A stretch of 64,000 nt of DNA from assembly GCF_022811845.1 (NCBI RefSeq), contig NZ_CP064266.1, positions 3,286,001 through 3,350,000 on the forward strand, in the 5' to 3' direction. Under the pieces are notes generated by a model. It was given only the letters and a program-made list of their open reading frames with translations, did not search any database and was not told where the DNA came from. The position numbers and the translations under genes were made by a program. Positions 50,994 through 60,410 of this stretch are shown piece by piece. The DNA is from Bacillus pseudomycoides. Its GTDB lineage: Bacteria; Bacillota; Bacilli; Bacillales; Bacillaceae_G. Numbering within the stretch: the stretch's first letter is position 1; each line of letters starts with the position of its first letter.

Positions 50994-51644
50994 ATGACTG
51001 TAAAAATGAAAGTGTACTCTGATTTTATTTGTCCGTTTTGTTTTTTAGCAAAAGGTCCATTAGATGAGGTGGCGAAGGAGAAAGATGTAGAAATCGAATG
51101 GATGCCATTTGAATTACGTCCAAGTCCATATTCTAAAATAGATCCTTGGAATGAGCCAGAAAAGTTAGGTTCATGGGATTCCTTCATTCTTCCTACCGCA
51201 AAGAAATTAGGAATTGAAATGCGCCTACCACGTGTTTCTCCACATCCATATACACACCTGGCTTTTGAAGGGTGTCAATTTGCGAAGGAGTATGGACTTG
51301 GAAATGAGTACCATCATCGAGTGTTTACTGCGTTTTTCCAAGAAGAACAAAACATTGAAGACATTGATGTATTAACAAAATTAGCGGTAGAAGTAGGGCT
51401 TCCTGAAGCGGAATTTAAAGATGCTTTAGTAACTCGTAAATATAGAGAAAAACATCAGCAAGCGATTCAGCATGCATATGATGAAGCAAACATTATGGCT
51501 GTTCCAACAGTAATGATTGGAGATGAAGTCATTCAAGGGCTTGCTAGTAAAGAAACGTTAGAAAGAGTAATTGATAAAGAAATCGAAAAGGATAAAACAA
51601 ATTCATTTGAAGGTATGCAATGTAATACGGATGGATATTGCTAA
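50994..51644 (+). CDS. DsbA family oxidoreductase (FrnE-like)
   Basis: 216 residues, thioredoxin fold with the active site CPFC in VYSDFICPFCFLAKGPLDEV, cis-Pro in IMAVPTVMIGDEVIQG, and no signal peptide, so it is cytoplasmic. FrnE-like proteins act in disulfide or glutathione/bacillithiol chemistry. ATG 50994 follows AAGGTAAGGTG. It probably forms a unit with the nitroreductase gene 73 bases downstream under Rrf2 control. Confidence 0.88.
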   Translation: MTVKMKVYSDFICPFCFLAKGPLDEVAKEKDVEIEWMPFELRPSPYSKIDPWNEPEKLGSWDSFILPTAKKLGIEMRLPRVSPHPYTHLAFEGCQFAKEYGLGNEYHHRVFTAFFQEEQNIEDIDVLTKLAVEVGLPEAEFKDALVTRKYREKHQQAIQHAYDEANIMAVPTVMIGDEVIQGLASKETLERVIDKEIEKDKTNSFEGMQCNTDGYC

Positions 51645-51717
51645 TCCATCTTTCATTGAAGGGTCAAATCGATTTGTTTAAATAAATTATAAAACGCATA
51701 AATTTGGAGGAATCAAC

Positions 51718-52320
51718 ATGTCAGTGACTACAACAAACTTAAAAGAAGCAATCATGAACCGTCGTTCAATTCGTAAAGTAACAAAAAATGCTACAATCAC
51801 AAAAGAAAGAATTAACGAAGTTTTAAAAACAGCTTTACATGCACCAACATCTTTCAATATGCAAAGTGGCCGTATGGTTGTATTAATGGATGCAGAGCAT
51901 GAAAAGTTCTGGGATATTGTAAAAGAAACACTTAGAGCTCGCGTGCCAGCAGAAAATTTTGAAGCAACTGTAGAAAGACTAAAAGGTTTCCGTGAAGGAG
52001 TAGGAACAGTACTATTCTTTGAAAATCAAGCGACAGTAAAACAAATGCAAGAAAATGCACCTTTATATAAAGAACAGTTCCCATTCTGGTCTCATCAAGG
52101 AAATGCAATGTTACAACACACTGTATGGATGCTATTATCTGCAGAGGGAATCGGAGCATCATTACAACACTACAACCCAATTGTGGATGCTGAAGTGAAA
52201 GAAACTTGGAATATCCCAGCAGAGTGGAGCTTAGTAGGACAAATGCCATTTGGTGAGCCAAATGAACAACCAGGGGATAGAACATTCCTACCAACTGAAG
52301 AAGTAGTGAAATTTTATTAA
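51718..52320 (+). CDS. Nitroreductase family protein
   Basis: 200 residues, FMN-dependent nitroreductase fold: AIMNRRSIRKVTKNATITKE, APTSFNMQSGRMVVLMD, and GEPNEQPGDRTFLP near the end. Members reduce nitroaromatics and quinones with NAD(P)H. GGAGG precedes ATG 51718. Its neighbours are a DsbA-like oxidoreductase and an Rrf2 regulator, in keeping with quinone or electrophile detoxification. A terminator follows. Confidence 0.9.
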   Translation: MSVTTTNLKEAIMNRRSIRKVTKNATITKERINEVLKTALHAPTSFNMQSGRMVVLMDAEHEKFWDIVKETLRARVPAENFEATVERLKGFREGVGTVLFFENQATVKQMQENAPLYKEQFPFWSHQGNAMLQHTVWMLLSAEGIGASLQHYNPIVDAEVKETWNIPAEWSLVGQMPFGEPNEQPGDRTFLPTEEVVKFY

Positions 52321-52354
52321 AATATACGATAGAAAGTAAAAATATATAGTAAAA

Positions 52355-52390
52355 AAAAGAAGCTGTTTTAACAAATAGCTTCTTTTTTAT
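52355..52390 (+). terminator. Terminator after the nitroreductase gene
   Basis: AGAAGCTGTT pairs with AATAGCTTCT (one mismatch) and is followed by TTTTT. Confidence 0.75.
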
Positions 52391-52426
52391 GTAATGATTT
52401 TAACTGTGAATTGAAAAGTGCAAATC

Positions 52427-53641
52427 CTAGATAGCACGATTTGCAATATACCCAAGTAAATTAACTTTTTCGCCTTGCTCGTGATAATCAAGAAAAATAC
52501 CAGGATTATCTGTTGAGCCAATAATTGTCTTATGCTGAATTTTTAATCCTTCTTTCTCTAAGTTAGGCTCAAGGTAGTTTGGATATAAGACATGTGAATG
52601 TGAATTAGGGTATAAGGTGCGAAAATTACGTAAAGAGGTTGCACCTTCATGGTAATATAGATAATTTCCAATGATCTTAGATTCGTTGTTCATGTAAGTC
52701 TGTAACAAAGTAATCGGGAAGACATTCTTATGTGAACAAACATCGTTAGTGGTAATACTATCTATCATCACATCTATTGATCCTGGTTTTAGAGGAAGAA
52801 GATAGTCCGTATTTTGTATATACACGATACGAAGTTTTGAATTGATTTTTTCAATCAAACACTTCAATTTCTTAATCATAGTCAAAGAAAAACCACAAAA
52901 TATATAGAAGGTATCCGAGTCAAGTGATGATAAGTACTTTGGTAAGGAGACAGATATGTCAATATTTGTTTCAATAACCACTTTATTTGATAAATCTAGT
53001 TCCTTCAATACCTTGATCATCCATTGGTCCCCTTTTTCTTTTAAACTGACAAAGCTTGGAGTGAATTCCTTCATTGTTTCTTCATTGAGGATACAATAGG
53101 GAGATTCCTCTAGGTTTGAAGTAACTACTATTCCATCTTCTATAGAGGAAAAGTAACCACATGAACAGGTTAACTTTGCTTCGCAAATATTATTGTCCTG
53201 TATGGATGCATTATTAATGTTTAATTGGATTTTGCAATATGGACAATAAAAAAATGGAATGAAGGATATTGGGACACCGGTATGGCCATACGAATAAGCT
53301 GGCTGCTCAAAGGATTTCAACTTATCATCTATGAGTCTAATGAATCGGTTGAGTTTTTTTTTTTCTTCCAAAAACTTATTTTTCTTCTCCAATAAGAGAT
53401 TTTGGTAATAACTAATGTCAATATTAATCGTCAAACGTTGATATGAAAGAAATTTTTGGATTTCTTTCAAAGAGAACTGCAGATGTTTGAGCTCTAATAT
53501 TAATTCCATGTCATCGAGACAGGATTGGTTCATTTGGAATTGAGCTCCCTTTTTTTCCGGAACTAATAACCCTAATTCGATATAGTAACGAATCGTATCC
53601 ACAGACACATTATAAAGTTTAGCAAAAGACCCGATTTTCAA
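52427..53641 (-). CDS. MerR family regulator fused to a methyltransferase-like domain
   Basis: 404 residues, against about 130-270 for usual MerR proteins. Residues 1-70 are the MerR wHTH (MKIGSFAKLYNVSVDTIRYY), 75-115 a coiled coil, 133-165 a zinc-ribbon-like segment (FYCPYCKIQ then LTCSCGYFS), and about 190-404 a methyltransferase-like region (IDVMIDSITTNDVCSHKNVF). The glycine-rich SAM motif is not recognisable (VVIETNIDIS instead), so this part may act as a ligand sensor. It is divergent from the amidohydrolase operon at 53879, with a MerR-type promoter between, and probably controls it. Confidence 0.87.
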   Translation of the reverse strand: MKIGSFAKLYNVSVDTIRYYIELGLLVPEKKGAQFQMNQSCLDDMELILELKHLQFSLKEIQKFLSYQRLTINIDISYYQNLLLEKKNKFLEEKKKLNRFIRLIDDKLKSFEQPAYSYGHTGVPISFIPFFYCPYCKIQLNINNASIQDNNICEAKLTCSCGYFSSIEDGIVVTSNLEESPYCILNEETMKEFTPSFVSLKEKGDQWMIKVLKELDLSNKVVIETNIDISVSLPKYLSSLDSDTFYIFCGFSLTMIKKLKCLIEKINSKLRIVYIQNTDYLLPLKPGSIDVMIDSITTNDVCSHKNVFPITLLQTYMNNESKIIGNYLYYHEGATSLRNFRTLYPNSHSHVLYPNYLEPNLEKEGLKIQHKTIIGSTDNPGIFLDYHEQGEKVNLLGYIANRAI

Positions 53642-53714
53642 CTATAACCCCCCGATCTACAAAAAAGTGGTCATTAACTCCATGTTTTTAGGAAATAATG
53701 TGAAAATATTTGTA

Positions 53715-53745
53715 TTGACATGAAGTCCAACCCGACAGTTATTAT
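53715..53745 (+). promoter_or_regulatory. MerR-type promoter with 19-base spacer
   Basis: -35 TTGACA (53715-53720), 19-base spacer, -10 TATTAT (53740-53745). The long spacer is typical of MerR-activated promoters. GTCCAACCCGAC (53725-53736) in the spacer is a GTC-N6-GAC dyad. Confidence 0.6.
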
Positions 53746-53878
53746 AAATACATATAGTTTACAGAATAATTAAAAAATATAAAATGTTCTTCAAATTAAT
53801 TCTGAATTATGATGAAAAATAATGTCGTGGTAATTAATAAGTACAACTTTTTGAAAATTACGTCAAGGGGGAGTTCGT

Positions 53879-55522
53879 GTGAAAGCTGATTTCATATTCA
53901 TAAATGGTGAAGTTATAACAGTAAATCGTGCAAATGATGTTGTAGAAGCCATTGCTATTAAGGGAAATCGAATTATCGCTTTAGGAACAAACGAAGACAT
54001 GAAACCTTATATTACTGAGAATACAAAAGTTATTGATTTACAAGGAAAAAGCCTTCTTCCAGGATTTATCGATTCACATCTACATATTCTGCACGGAACG
54101 AATAAATTAGGGGTTGATTGTAAGGAGCCACATATCAAGTCTATAAAAGATCTTATAGAAGCTCTCAAAGTCAAAAAATTAGAAACACCAAAAGGACAAT
54201 GGATTCGTGCTTCTGGATTTAACGAAATGGCAGTTTTGGAGGGGAGATATCCTACAATTGGTGAATTGGATGAGGTTTCTAAGGAACACCCTATTTATGT
54301 TTCGAGAGCATGTAACCATATATGCGTGGTAAATAGCAAAGCTCTTGAAATAGCGGGTATTGATGAAAGTACATCAAATTTGGATAATGCTCAAATTGAA
54401 CGAGACGATGCTGGTAAATTAACTGGGCGATTAATTGAGAGTGCCAATATGAAGATGCTTGAGGTTGCAAAATATACTGAGGAAGAATTACTCAAGGCTT
54501 TTAAACTAGCATCTGATGACTTTCTTTCTTATGGAATTACAAGTATTCACGATGCCGGTGGGCACGGTCCTGAGCATTTCAGAAACATTTTTAAGGCAGT
54601 ACAAGTTGGTGATGTTCGGGTTCGTGTATATGCAATGATATGTGCACTACATAGTTCAGAAGAGTTTGTTGATAAAATGATTGATGCTGGAATTGTCACA
54701 GGTATGGGAGACGATAAGTTTAGAATTGGACCTGCCAAAATATTTACCGATGGAAGCAGTAGTGGTCCAACTATCGCAACAAGAAAACCTTACACGAGTA
54801 ACCATGCTGATTATGGCATTCTTTATTATACGCAGGAAGAGATTGATAGGGTTTTAACAAGAGCGCATCAAAAAGGGTTTCAAATTACGGCACACGCTCA
54901 AGGGGATCGAGCGATTGAAATGGTTCTGAATTGTATTGAGAGTGCGCAGCAAAAGTATCCTAGAATAAACTGTCGACATCGAATTGAACATGCTGGTATT
55001 GCTGAGCCTGACTTACAAGAACGTATGAAAAACCTCGATGTGATTCCGATACCAAATCCGCCATTTTTCTATGAATTTGGTGAAGGTTATATTAAGAATT
55101 ATGGAGAGCGTGTAAACCATATGTATCCGCTCCGTGATTATTTGAATCATGAGATTATTGCTGCTGCTGGTTCGGATTGTCCCGTAACCTCATGCAATCC
55201 TTTATTAGGAATCCATGTTGCGGTAAATAGAAAAAGTAAAAATGGTATTGATGTAGGTAGAAATCAAAGAGTCAGTGTTTTGGAAGCAATTCGTCTGTAT
55301 ACATGGAATGGAGCTTATGCAAGTTTTGAAGAAGACCGTAAAGGGAGTCTAGATGTAGGGAAATTTGCAGATTTAATAGTGTTAGATAAGAGTATTTTGA
55401 ATACAGAAGAGCAAAATATTAAAGAATTAGTAGTAAACATGACAATGATCGATGGAGACGTCGTATTCCAGAGAGAAGGATTTTTTGAGGGGAAATTAGG
55501 GATAGAGAGCGTACTTAATTGA
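53879..55522 (+). CDS. YtcJ-type metal-dependent amidohydrolase, second copy
   Basis: 547 residues, paralogue of 16594-18219. Metal-site motifs GFIDSHLHILH, HAQGDRAIEM, HRIEHAGIAEP and AGSDCPVTSCNP; the first motif is HLH here against HTH in the other copy. GTG 53879 follows AAGGGGGA. It is the first gene of an operon with an FAD oxidase, an aldehyde dehydrogenase and a MATE exporter, and the MerR fusion regulator is divergent. It probably hydrolyses the amide bond of the pathway substrate. Confidence 0.9.
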   Translation: MKADFIFINGEVITVNRANDVVEAIAIKGNRIIALGTNEDMKPYITENTKVIDLQGKSLLPGFIDSHLHILHGTNKLGVDCKEPHIKSIKDLIEALKVKKLETPKGQWIRASGFNEMAVLEGRYPTIGELDEVSKEHPIYVSRACNHICVVNSKALEIAGIDESTSNLDNAQIERDDAGKLTGRLIESANMKMLEVAKYTEEELLKAFKLASDDFLSYGITSIHDAGGHGPEHFRNIFKAVQVGDVRVRVYAMICALHSSEEFVDKMIDAGIVTGMGDDKFRIGPAKIFTDGSSSGPTIATRKPYTSNHADYGILYYTQEEIDRVLTRAHQKGFQITAHAQGDRAIEMVLNCIESAQQKYPRINCRHRIEHAGIAEPDLQERMKNLDVIPIPNPPFFYEFGEGYIKNYGERVNHMYPLRDYLNHEIIAAAGSDCPVTSCNPLLGIHVAVNRKSKNGIDVGRNQRVSVLEAIRLYTWNGAYASFEEDRKGSLDVGKFADLIVLDKSILNTEEQNIKELVVNMTMIDGDVVFQREGFFEGKLGIESVLN

Positions 55523-55562
55523 AAAAAATCAATTAAACTACAAAAAAAGGAGATGCGTTTTT

Positions 55563-56831
55563 ATGAACAGTTTATCGTTATGGACAGCTACGGCTAATCC
55601 TCAAAAAAGTCGCTCTGTACTTGTGGGAGAAGAAAATACTGATGTAGTAATTGTTGGAGCTGGGTTTACTGGAGTATCTGCTGCTCTTCATTTGCAGCAA
55701 CAGGGATATAATACGGTTGTATTGGAACAAGAAACAGTGGGATGGGGAGCAAGCGGTCGAAATGGTGGAATGCTTCTCCCTGGGTACAAGCCTACACTAG
55801 TAGAACTTGTTGACAAGTGGGGGCTGGATGAAGCAAAACAGCTTAATCAACTTTCATTAGAGAGCCTTCGACTTGTTGAGCAATTAACAAATGATTATCA
55901 GATTGATTGTTCTCTTCAAAAAAGTGGACATGTAGTTGCTGCTTTTAAAGCAAAGCACTTTGAAGGGTTAAAAAGAGAAAGTGAATTTATTAATAAGCAT
56001 TTTGGATATGAAACAAAGGTTTTGGAAAAAAAACAAATGGGTGAGGTCATCCATTCCACATATTATCATGGTTGTTTGGTAGATCCTATGAGCTATTCTT
56101 TTCATCCGCTAAATTATGTGCTTGGTTTAGCAGAAGCGGCCGAATCTCATGGAGCAAAAATCTATGAAAAATCGAAAGTATTACATGTAAAAAGAGAATC
56201 AGGGGACGTGCAAGTATATACAGAAGCAGGAAGAGTAAAAGCAAGAGAAATAATTATGGCAACAGATGCCTATTCTGAAAAACTTATGAAACCGCTTCAC
56301 CGAGGTGTCTTGTCTATTAGCAGTCAAATCATTGCGACAGAATCTTTACCAGAAGAGACTTTAGAAAGACTTATTCCAAAAGGGCGCATGGTATTTGATA
56401 CAAGCAACTTCTTATACTATATGCGGCGGACTCCAGACTCTCGTATCGCTTTTGGAGGAGGAGATATCATTCCAAATCGGGGTGATAGCGTATACGATGA
56501 AGTTTATGAAGCGATGATTAAAGTCTTTCCGGAATTAAGGGGTTGTAAAGTTGATTATCGTTGGAACGGATTAATTGGTGTAACTAGGGATATGTTCCCT
56601 GTTTTAGGAAAAATGGAAGATGGTACATTCTTCGCAGCTGGTTATTGTGGTCACGGCGCTTCTTTAGCTACCCTTTTTGGCAAACTATTAGCACAATGCA
56701 TTGTGAAAGAAAGTGAAGAAACGTATCGATTTGGTCAAATGAAGTTAAAACCATTTCCGTTTTCAAGTCAAAAAGGAGTACTTATCAATTTAGCGAGCAA
56801 GTATCATCGCTTGCTTGATTGGTTGACGTAA
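55563..56831 (+). CDS. FAD-dependent amine oxidase (DAO family, PuuB-like)
   Basis: 422 residues. FAD dinucleotide motif DVVIVGAGFTGVSAALHL (about residues 27-45), then GWGASGRNGGMLLPG, and the C-terminal GYCGHGASLATLFGKL. Its nearest well-known relatives are gamma-glutamylputrescine oxidoreductases, which oxidise an amine to an aldehyde. ATG 55563 follows AAAGGAGATG. The next gene is an aldehyde dehydrogenase 14 bases downstream, which would use the product. Confidence 0.9.
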   Translation: MNSLSLWTATANPQKSRSVLVGEENTDVVIVGAGFTGVSAALHLQQQGYNTVVLEQETVGWGASGRNGGMLLPGYKPTLVELVDKWGLDEAKQLNQLSLESLRLVEQLTNDYQIDCSLQKSGHVVAAFKAKHFEGLKRESEFINKHFGYETKVLEKKQMGEVIHSTYYHGCLVDPMSYSFHPLNYVLGLAEAAESHGAKIYEKSKVLHVKRESGDVQVYTEAGRVKAREIIMATDAYSEKLMKPLHRGVLSISSQIIATESLPEETLERLIPKGRMVFDTSNFLYYMRRTPDSRIAFGGGDIIPNRGDSVYDEVYEAMIKVFPELRGCKVDYRWNGLIGVTRDMFPVLGKMEDGTFFAAGYCGHGASLATLFGKLLAQCIVKESEETYRFGQMKLKPFPFSSQKGVLINLASKYHRLLDWLT

Positions 56832-56845
56832 GGAGGAGATGAAAA

Positions 56846-58318
56846 ATGATGCAACTTAACATGTATATTGATGGAACATGGGTCACTTCTATGTCTGGAG
56901 AAAAAAGGGAGGTGCTAAATCCCGCGAATGGGGAGGTAATTGCATTAGCAGCTGAAGGTGCTGCCGTGGATGCAAAGTGTGCTATTTCGGTTGCACGTAA
57001 GACGTTCGATAGTGGAATATGGTCTACACTCTCCTATAAAACTCGCGCAAAATATTTGTATAAAATTTCCGAATTACTAGAAGAACATGCAGATGAAATA
57101 GCAATGCTTGAAACATTAAACAATGGAAAGGTATTACTGGCTGCAAAAACGGATGTTCAAAATGCGATCGATTGCTTTCAATACTATGCAAGCCTTCTTA
57201 CTCAATCAGAAGGTGAAATGTATAATGTAGGCCATTCTGTTCAGACAATGGTCGTGCGTGAACCACTAGGTGTATGCAGTCTGATTGTTCCGTGGAATTT
57301 CCCACTCCTCATGGCTGCTTGGCAAATCGCGCCAGTATTAGCAGCTGGGAATACTTGTATATTAAAACCATCGGAGGTGACACCTTTCACAGCTGTTAAG
57401 CTGTTTGAAATTATCGAAAAGGCTGGTGTACCAGCAGGTGTTGCTAATTTAGTGATGGGACCCGGAATTACTGTTGGTAGTGAAATGGTAGATAGCAATC
57501 TGGTTGATAAAGTAGCTTTTATTGGTGGAACGGAAACGGGTCAGAATATTATGCGTGCTGCTGCAGGTAATACAAAGAAAATCTCGTTAGAATTAGGAGG
57601 GAAATCTCCAAATATTGTGTTTGCAGACAATGATCTAGAAATAGCAGTAGATAATGCGCTATTCAGCACCTTTTTTAATAGTGGTCAAGTATGTACGGCA
57701 GCTTCTCGTCTGTTACTTGAAGACAGCATCCACGACCAATTTGTTGAAAGATTGGTAGAGCGTGCGAAAAAGATTGTCATCGGTCATGGTAATCAAGCTA
57801 CGAGTGAAATGGGGCCGATCGTTAGTGAAGAGCACATGAAAAAAGTGTTAAGGTATATCGAAATAGGAAGACAGGAAGGTGCAACGCTAGCTTGTGGGGG
57901 AAGCCGAATTATAGATGGTAATTTTGAAAGCGGTTTCTTCATTGAGCCTACAATCTTTATTAATACGAGACCAGAGATGAGAATTGTACAGGAAGAAATC
58001 TTTGGACCAGTTTTAGTAATTCAAAAGTTTAGAGATGAAGAAGAAGCGATCGCTTTGGCGAATGATACAGTATTCGGATTAGGTGGTAGTGTTTTTTGTC
58101 AAGATATAGAGAAAGCGATGCGTGTAGTCAGAAAAATACGAGCGGGCATTACTTGGGTGAACTGCTATCATGTAGCAACGATACAAGCTCCGTGGGGGGG
58201 CTATAAACAAAGTGGAATTGGTAGGGGCTTAGGAACATTCGGGCTCGATGAATTTTCAGAAGTAAAGCAGATCAATCTAAGCTATAAGGCACAACCTGTT
58301 GGATGGTTTTCCAATTAA
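56846..58318 (+). CDS. Aldehyde dehydrogenase (NAD+-dependent, betaine-aldehyde type)
   Basis: 490 residues. Catalytic Cys in FNSGQVCTAASRLL (about residue 284), general base Glu in SLELGGKSPNIVFADN, and IVPWNFPLLMAAWQIAPVLA cofactor region. The ALDH superfamily oxidises aldehydes to acids; the neighbourhood suggests an amino-aldehyde. GGAGGAG precedes ATG 56846; a second ATG follows at once. It is third in the operon, directly behind the amine oxidase. Confidence 0.93.
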   Translation: MMQLNMYIDGTWVTSMSGEKREVLNPANGEVIALAAEGAAVDAKCAISVARKTFDSGIWSTLSYKTRAKYLYKISELLEEHADEIAMLETLNNGKVLLAAKTDVQNAIDCFQYYASLLTQSEGEMYNVGHSVQTMVVREPLGVCSLIVPWNFPLLMAAWQIAPVLAAGNTCILKPSEVTPFTAVKLFEIIEKAGVPAGVANLVMGPGITVGSEMVDSNLVDKVAFIGGTETGQNIMRAAAGNTKKISLELGGKSPNIVFADNDLEIAVDNALFSTFFNSGQVCTAASRLLLEDSIHDQFVERLVERAKKIVIGHGNQATSEMGPIVSEEHMKKVLRYIEIGRQEGATLACGGSRIIDGNFESGFFIEPTIFINTRPEMRIVQEEIFGPVLVIQKFRDEEEAIALANDTVFGLGGSVFCQDIEKAMRVVRKIRAGITWVNCYHVATIQAPWGGYKQSGIGRGLGTFGLDEFSEVKQINLSYKAQPVGWFSN

Positions 58319-58343
58319 TAAATATAGTTTAGGGAGGGGATTT

Positions 58344-59756
58344 ATGGATAATTCGAATTTGGATGTTCAAGAGATAGCCAATATGAGACCAAAAGCGCTT
58401 GAAGAGAGGGAATTAGGAACAAAGAAAATAACTCATTTGTTTTACCGTTATATTTTACTTGCTATATTAGGTAACCTCTTTTTGGCAGTTACTTCATTTG
58501 TGGATGGGAATATTTTGGGGAATTTGGGGGCAACAGAGTTAGCGGGGGTTGGGATTGGTTTTACCATTATGGTCCTCTCTCGTGCTATAGGTACGCTAGT
58601 TGGGGTTGGAGCGGGAGCAGTGGCTGCTCTTAGATTAGGGGCTGGAAAAATCGATGAAGCAAGAAGTATTATTGGTCAATCGATTTGGTTCGGTATCATC
58701 CTGTCAACAATGATTGGTGTCGTTGGTTATATTTATAATGAACCTCTTATGCGTTTTTTTGGTGCGGATGATCAGGCATTGCCGTATGCAATTCAGTTTG
58801 GAAATTACATGTGGATTTCTTTCCCGTTTACAGTATTAGCGGTTATTCTTAGCGTTATCGCTATTCTCGACGAACGACCAGGACTTAGCGTGTGGAGCTG
58901 GTTTGTTGGAGCAATTTTAGCAGCTGCTGTGGAATTACTATTATTTCATAAATTTCAATATGGAATAATAGCCTCGGCTTGGGCCAATATTATTTCTCAA
59001 TCGACCCCATGTCTTCTCATTTTTTATTTTCTATTTAGTAAAACTTTGCTCAAACCTAAGCTGAAGGATTTGAAAATGAAACTAAGAGATATTTGGGAAG
59101 TAAATGCAACTGGATTTGCTGCATTCTCAATCTCACTTACTATGTTTATCGCCGTCATTATTATTAATAATTTATTAGCTTCATTAGGGGGAGAGTTGCA
59201 TATATCTGCTTTCGCCATACAAAATGGATATATAACCAACTTTCTTATTCTTATAGTCATGGGGATAGTAACCGGTATTCAACCGATCATTAGCTATAAT
59301 TATGGTGCTAAGCTGTATGATCGGGTAAGAGAAGCGACTCGGTTAGGAATTATATTTACGTTCATAGTTAGTACTTTCTTGACACTAGTACTGTTTTTCC
59401 TTGCTGATCCGATAGTTAGTTTCTTTACAGGAGGAGATGATGCTTTACAAGATATTGGCATATGGTCGACAAGAGTGTTTAACGTTTCGTTTCCATTTGT
59501 CGCAATCATAGTGCTCATATCAGGCTATTTTGAGGCAATAGAGCAAAACGTTAAGGCGACGTTTATAGGAATAGGGAGATCTTTTCTTTTTTCGCTCCCG
59601 CTATTTTATATTTTTCCTAAGATGTATGGAATTGAAGGGGTATGGTACTCTATTCCAGTTGCGGATATGATTGCATTTGTAGTAGCTATTCTCTTTATGT
59701 ATAAAGAGTTTCAAAGATTAAAGCATATGAATAAAAACGAGAAATATAGAGGTTAA
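58344..59756 (+). CDS. MATE family multidrug/metabolite exporter
   Basis: 470 residues with 12 predicted membrane helices in two MatE halves (NILGNLGATELAGVGIGFTI and TGIQPIISYNYGAKLYDRVR). MATE transporters export cationic or organic compounds using sodium or proton gradients. ATG 58344 follows AGGGAGGGGA; a longer frame from 58299 would overlap the aldehyde dehydrogenase. It is the last gene of the operon and could export a pathway intermediate or protect from its toxicity. Confidence 0.89.
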   Translation: MDNSNLDVQEIANMRPKALEERELGTKKITHLFYRYILLAILGNLFLAVTSFVDGNILGNLGATELAGVGIGFTIMVLSRAIGTLVGVGAGAVAALRLGAGKIDEARSIIGQSIWFGIILSTMIGVVGYIYNEPLMRFFGADDQALPYAIQFGNYMWISFPFTVLAVILSVIAILDERPGLSVWSWFVGAILAAAVELLLFHKFQYGIIASAWANIISQSTPCLLIFYFLFSKTLLKPKLKDLKMKLRDIWEVNATGFAAFSISLTMFIAVIIINNLLASLGGELHISAFAIQNGYITNFLILIVMGIVTGIQPIISYNYGAKLYDRVREATRLGIIFTFIVSTFLTLVLFFLADPIVSFFTGGDDALQDIGIWSTRVFNVSFPFVAIIVLISGYFEAIEQNVKATFIGIGRSFLFSLPLFYIFPKMYGIEGVWYSIPVADMIAFVVAILFMYKEFQRLKHMNKNEKYRG

Positions 59757-59841
59757 AAAAGATAGGCTAATTGAATTTGTATTTACTATTAAAATAAGAT
59801 TGCGCATTATGGCAATATTGTCATCTGAAAATAAAGGCGAT

Positions 59842-59898
59842 AGATGAGGGCTAATAATCAATGAGGAAAAATTCTATTAATGGAAGTTTCATGTTATG
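59842..59898 (+). repeat. bcr1-like repeat, 3-prime fragment
   Basis: AGATGAGGGCTAATAATCAA to GGAAGTTTCATGTTATGA matches the 3-prime half of the copy at 18297-18455 (GGTGAAGGCTAATAATCAGT to AAAGTTTCACCTTATGA). It immediately precedes the cupin gene and may supply part of its leader. Confidence 0.55.
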
Positions 59899-59911
59899 AG
59901 GAGGAAGAATT

Positions 59912-60190
59912 ATGGCATTCATAGTTAAAAAAATTTCATCACAAGAATATGAGCAATTAGGAGTTGGTACATGGGAACATTGGGAAAACACGACGCACAA
60001 GGCAACATGGGAGGTAGAGGAAGCAGAATCATTTTATGTTCTAGAAGGAGAAGTTCATATTACAGTAGGGGATAGAGTTCATACTGTGACAAAGGATATG
60101 GTGGTTTCTCTGCCAAAAGGGCTTGTTTGTATTTGGGATATTCCTAACTATTTGAAAAAAGTGTATAAGTTAAATTTCGAGCTTGAGTAA
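59912..60190 (+). CDS. Cupin domain protein
   Basis: 92 residues, single cupin barrel. It shows ESFYVLEGEVHITVGDRVHT and SLPKGLVCIWDIPNYLKKVY, typical of the cupin_3 group that includes ureidoglycine aminohydrolase-like and sugar-binding proteins. Metal-binding His and Glu residues are incomplete (E..F..L.G.V), so enzymatic activity is uncertain. AGGAGGAAG precedes ATG 59912. It lies between two partial bcr1-like repeats, with a terminator downstream. Confidence 0.82.
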   Translation: MAFIVKKISSQEYEQLGVGTWEHWENTTHKATWEVEEAESFYVLEGEVHITVGDRVHTVTKDMVVSLPKGLVCIWDIPNYLKKVYKLNFELE

Positions 60191-60290
60191 GTCAAAGGGT
60201 CAATAACAATGTATATTTCCACATAGCCATTAAATCTACATGGCTTATTTCATTCTAGGTTATGATCATATGCATTCAATTTCATTTTGG

Positions 60291-60325
60291 GCAGATTTCA
60301 CCTTGTGGTGAAGCTGTCTTTTTTT
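60291..60325 (+). terminator. Terminator after the cupin gene
   Basis: CAG-TTTCACC and GGTGAA-GCTG form a stem around TTGT, then CTTTTTTT. Confidence 0.7.
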
Positions 60326-60410
60326 ATCCCGCATTAACGGGTAGTAGGACTCCCACCTCAAAACTAGGTAAAAGCAAAGAGGTTGGGGGGGAGATAAACT
60401 GCCCGTAAAA
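60323..60410 (+). repeat. bcr1-like repeat, 5-prime fragment
   Basis: TTTATCCCGCATTAACGGGT through GATAAACTGCCCGTAAAA matches the first half of 18297-18455, including the CCCGCATTAACGGG stem. The 3-prime half is absent and instead occurs at 59842. Confidence 0.6.
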
